A DNA stretch of 64,000 nt, from the NCBI RefSeq assembly GCF_014831675.1, contig NZ_VJXY01000003.1, positions 186,001 through 250,000 of the forward strand, read 5' to 3'. A program made the position numbers and the translations under genes. This document shows, piece after piece, positions 61,087-64,000 of this stretch. Each line of letters begins with the position of its first letter. Within the stretch, counting starts at the first letter, position 1. Source of the DNA: Komarekiella delphini-convector SJRDD-AB1. GTDB lineage: Bacteria > Cyanobacteriota > Cyanobacteriia > Cyanobacteriales > Nostocaceae. The notes beneath the pieces were generated by a model, which saw nothing but the letters and a program-made list of their open reading frames with translations, did not search any database and was not told the DNA's origin.

Positions 61087-62481
61087 CTATATTTCTCCTC
61101 CAACTACAACATCTCGAATTCGGAGACTCGGGCCACCACAACCTACAGGTAAGCCGTTTTGTCCTCCTTTGCCACAACCGCCGGATTCATCCCAGTAAAA
61201 GTCATCACCCATAGCCTCAATATCTGCCAAGGTTTGGAAAACATTACCCGAAAGCGTCACATCGCGCACAGGTTCAGCAATTTTGCCGTTTCTAATCATC
61301 CAGGCTTCCCCAGCGCTAAAAGTGAACATTTCCCCATTTGTCATACCACCCAGCCAGTTACGGGCATATACTCCCTCTCTAATATCAGTGAATAAGTCTG
61401 CAACTGGCGTTTTACCCCGTTCAATCCAGGTATTTGTCATCCGAACAATGGGTGTAAAGTGATAATTAAGACAACGTGCATTACCAGTAGGTGCTTCCTC
61501 CAATTTGCCAGCGGTTTCACGGGAGTGTAAACGTCCGACTAAAACCCCATCTTTAATCAGTTGGGTAGTGGTAGCGGGTGTGCCTTCGTCGTCATAAAAG
61601 TAACTACCACGATGTCCCTCTGGAGCTGCACCATCAAAAATTTGTAGTTCTTCCGGGCCAAACCGCCGTCCAATGGTCATGACTTCCAGTATATCTGGGT
61701 TTTCGTAAGCCATATCAGCCTCAGAAAGATGTCCAAAGGCTTCGTGGACAAACAAACCTGTGAGAATTGGGTCAATCACTACAGTGTAGGTGTTGCCTTT
61801 TACCGATGGCAGAGATAAGGCAGCAACAGCCCTTTGAGCAGCACTTTTGACTTGTTCATCCAAATTAATTAAATCTTCGTAAGCTTTGCGAGAGCCAGTA
61901 GTTTCTCTTCCAGTTTGTACGGTTTCGCCGTTTCTGGCGGTGGCGGCAAAACGCATTTCCATATCTACCCACGATTGCTCAATTAGAGTACCTTCTGAGG
62001 TGGCGAGAATAATTCTTTGGGCGCTGTCACCATAGCGCACTGAGGTAGTGGTAATGTGGGGGTCAACGCTTTTGAGCAAGTCAGTGTAGCGATCGCACAA
62101 TTGTTTTTTCTGCCAAAGTGGAACTTTTCGGGGATCAGTACCGATGAGAGGCAGTATGCATACTGCTTGCACTGGGTCAATGGGAGCGAGTAAAGTCTCT
62201 TCATCACCAACCATCCGCGCAGCTGCGATCGCTTCTTCAATCCGGTCTTTAATTGTCGAAAGCTGGTTAAAGCCGCTAAACCCCCACCCACCCTTATAAC
62301 AAGCGCGAATATGTCCACCTATTGAGATACCTTCACTGAGAGTTTCTACCTTGTCGCCACGCAACAAGATATCAGTCCCTTCTGCTTCTTCGAGGCGAAT
62401 CATCAGATAATCTACACGGGATGAGTAGCGGGCGATGAGGTCAGAAAGTAAGTTTTGTGTGTCAGCAAGTGTAGTCGGCAT
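61087..62481 (-). CDS. tldD: TldD-family metalloprotease
   Basis: 464 residues from ATG 62481 (MPTTLADTQNLLSDLIARY); the longer frame to 62547 lacks a better start. The zinc-binding motif is LFVHEAFGHLSEADMAYENP (H-E-x-x-x-H). C-terminal blocks are typical of TldD: RNWLGGMTNGEMFTFSAGEA, and the glycine/cysteine-rich SGGCGKGGQNGLPVGCGGPS. TldD normally pairs with TldE in a heterodimer that degrades unfolded peptides and processes modified peptides such as microcins. No tldE gene is in the window. Confidence 0.9.
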   Translation of the reverse strand: MPTTLADTQNLLSDLIARYSSRVDYLMIRLEEAEGTDILLRGDKVETLSEGISIGGHIRACYKGGWGFSGFNQLSTIKDRIEEAIAAARMVGDEETLLAPIDPVQAVCILPLIGTDPRKVPLWQKKQLCDRYTDLLKSVDPHITTTSVRYGDSAQRIILATSEGTLIEQSWVDMEMRFAATARNGETVQTGRETTGSRKAYEDLINLDEQVKSAAQRAVAALSLPSVKGNTYTVVIDPILTGLFVHEAFGHLSEADMAYENPDILEVMTIGRRFGPEELQIFDGAAPEGHRGSYFYDDEGTPATTTQLIKDGVLVGRLHSRETAGKLEEAPTGNARCLNYHFTPIVRMTNTWIERGKTPVADLFTDIREGVYARNWLGGMTNGEMFTFSAGEAWMIRNGKIAEPVRDVTLSGNVFQTLADIEAMGDDFYWDESGGCGKGGQNGLPVGCGGPSLRIRDVVVGGEI

Positions 62482-62655
62482 TTCTAAGTAGTAATTATGA
62501 CGAACTGCATTTATTTTGCAACTATTTAGGCAATGTCTGCTACTCAATCATCATCTTTGCAGTAAAAGTGCTTTCTCCAGGATCACCGACTATGACTGTT
62601 GGCTGATTTAGCAACAAATCCATTAATTACTTTGGTAAATATTTACTTTTTTTTA

Positions 62656-64000
62656 CTAAAGTGAATTCACAATACAGTCTGCTTTTAACAAAGTAAAACG
62701 CTCAGTTTCTAAAACCGAACACTGTTTTGTCAACCTTGCTAATGCTGGGGTAGTCTCCCGCTTCAAACTGCTTAAAGCTTCTGCAAACGCTGGTTGAAAA
62801 CTTTTCAGCCAGGTTTTTTCGGTCAAGTACTCAGGTTTAAAAGCTGTACTTTCCAACAGCCAGAAATTTACACCGTATTTTGAAATTAGCTCTTTTGCTG
62901 CGGTTAATTCCTGACTGTATTGAGCACGAATCAAATCAATGGTACGTTGGCGAATCTGGGAGTAGTAGCCGAGGTGGAATGGTAGTGCATATTCTCTACC
63001 CACTAAAATAGACCTTTGGGCAAAAGTCGGGATATTATCTGCTTCGTCGGATAATGTGGCGATCAGACTGTCTTTGGGTTGCTGCTGAAGAAATTGATAT
63101 AAGGCTAATTCTCCAGATTGCCTATAATCTGTTGTGGGAAATCGTCCTGAGAAATTAGGATAAAAAAGGAGTGTAACTGCTAAAGTAGCTGTTAATCCGA
63201 GTCGCCATAATCTGCGTTTTTGTTGCTCAGCATGAAAAAACTTATCCAACATCACAGTTAAAGTAATACCAGCAGCAATAGCCATCACAATTCGCAGTGT
63301 ATGAATTGTATAGCGGGTGGGAAAAAACAACTTTAACAAGAAGGCATGGGCAGCAAAAAACAAAGTCAAGGATACTATGATAATTTGCGGCAGTATGTTG
63401 ATTTTACTCTTGATTAGATTGACTAACAGCAAGCGGGACGAATGTCGTAGCACCACAGGCAACAATAACCCTATCCAAATCAAGGGAGGCATCAACGGTG
63501 GTAGTATGCCACTATGTTGGCCAATTAGCCAAAATTTCCCAGGATTATTGTCAAAAAACGGATGTCGTCCTTCTCTCCAAAATTCTGGCATTATCTTGGC
63601 TTGAGAAGCAGTGACAACTGGGCCAAACTCAGAGGAGGCGATCGCATAAGGTAACATTACTAGAAATCCCAGTCCTAGGAGGGCTGCAAGCAAAAAATAG
63701 TTCCTGTGCAACCTAATGAGCAAAATTCCTAAACAAATCAATAGCAGTGGAGGATAGAAAAGTCCTTCCAGCACAATAATTAGACAGATAATTAGCCAAG
63801 ATTCGCGTAGAAGATAGTACAAAAATGCCAACAACAACGGATATACAAAAGACTTAGGTGTGGCAGAAACCAAGTCAGTCTTGAACCAAAGACTTTGATT
63901 GAGTAACAAAGCACTGATAAATCCAGCAGTTGGCACTGGAAAAATTTCGAGACATAGCCAAAAACAATAAATAGTAACAATCAATCCTAAGATAATAGGC
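62656..64000 (-). CDS. multi-pass membrane protein (glycosyltransferase C-like), 5' end beyond window
   Basis: At least 447 residues; the frame stays open to the window edge. About nine transmembrane helices (LLLICLGILLIRLHRN, LIWIGLLLPVVLRHSS, IIIVSLTLFFAAHAFLL and others) are followed by a soluble C-terminal domain of about 150 residues (LYQFLQQQPKDSLIATLSDE, LISKYGVNFWLLESTAF). This build resembles membrane GT-C-type glycosyltransferases or related envelope proteins, but the catalytic Asp/Glu motif would lie in the missing N-terminal part, so the call is tentative. It ends 175 bp before the tldD start. Confidence 0.6.
   Translation of the reverse strand, partial: PIILGLIVTIYCFWLCLEIFPVPTAGFISALLLNQSLWFKTDLVSATPKSFVYPLLLAFLYYLLRESWLIICLIIVLEGLFYPPLLLICLGILLIRLHRNYFLLAALLGLGFLVMLPYAIASSEFGPVVTASQAKIMPEFWREGRHPFFDNNPGKFWLIGQHSGILPPLMPPLIWIGLLLPVVLRHSSRLLLVNLIKSKINILPQIIIVSLTLFFAAHAFLLKLFFPTRYTIHTLRIVMAIAAGITLTVMLDKFFHAEQQKRRLWRLGLTATLAVTLLFYPNFSGRFPTTDYRQSGELALYQFLQQQPKDSLIATLSDEADNIPTFAQRSILVGREYALPFHLGYYSQIRQRTIDLIRAQYSQELTAAKELISKYGVNFWLLESTAFKPEYLTEKTWLKSFQPAFAEALSSLKRETTPALARLTKQCSVLETERFTLLKADCIVNSL

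Noticed and set aside
1-64000. tRNA, rRNA, tmRNA or known riboswitches
   Set aside because: No cloverleaf with a T-loop consensus, no rRNA core sequence and no recognisable riboswitch core were noticed by eye; a covariance-model scan was not possible.

Overview
The window looks like the chromosome of a filamentous, heterocyst-forming cyanobacterium of the Nostoc/Anabaena group. The signs are the very frequent HIP1 octamer GCGATCGC, seven-base short tandem repeats, many small dispersed hairpin repeats, tocopherol genes (a gamma-tocopherol methyltransferase fragment at the left edge and a homogentisate phytyltransferase at 54.5 kb), a fused CobA-HemD, and a mycosporine-like amino acid (MAA) cluster in the gene order known from Nostoc punctiforme. 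No rRNA, tRNA, CRISPR array, phage or complete insertion sequence was recognised.

Layout. 0-17 kb is mostly housekeeping and conserved genes: KtrB/KtrA potassium uptake, TPR proteins, a two-domain sulfurtransferase divergent from a LuxR-type regulator, QueA, a YraN-type protein, a pentapeptide-repeat protein, a lone receiver protein, and a three-gene unit (URC1-like, URC4-like, Upp) matching the URC uracil catabolic route. Two decayed transporter genes lie here. 17.7-28.5 kb is an unusual biosynthesis-like block: a Rieske protein with a long extra domain, two asparagine-synthetase-like proteins that both lack the catalytic N-terminal cysteine, a fold-III decarboxylase homologue that lacks the PLP-binding lysine, a zinc-ribbon membrane protein, two further membrane proteins and a double VOC protein. 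Inverted copies of one short repeat flank the block. 28.9-31 kb carries a PEP-CTERM protein, a DUF218 protein and a small exported protein. 31.3-36.4 kb is the MAA cluster: mysA-mysB-mysC on the minus strand and mysD on the plus strand, with a 244-bp MITE-like element between mysB and mysC.

37-49 kb holds a methyltransferase, a thermolysin-family (M4) protease followed by an emfourin-like inhibitor with a 21-bp minisatellite between them, a cobalamin-binding-type protein, a split 5-oxoprolinase/hydantoinase pair (hyuA, hyuB) separated by broken toxin-antitoxin and other genes, a BrnA antitoxin and MurQ. At 49.2-52.4 kb lies a 1069-residue protein combining near-identical HEAT repeats, membrane segments and a NACHT/STAND-like NTPase. 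52.4-53.9 kb is dense in repeats and contains a 166-bp inverted-repeat element with 9-bp target duplications. 54-64 kb returns to conserved genes: homogentisate phytyltransferase with a TPR partner, another TPR protein, CobA-HemD, CoaE, TldD and an edge-truncated membrane protein.

Repeats are a major feature. At least three MITE-like families, three minisatellites, hairpin repeats and heptamer repeats fill the intergenic space, and some have been inserted in frame into coding sequences (QueA, YraN, the decarboxylase homologue). Functional calls come from recognising motifs in the translated sequence; no database search was run.
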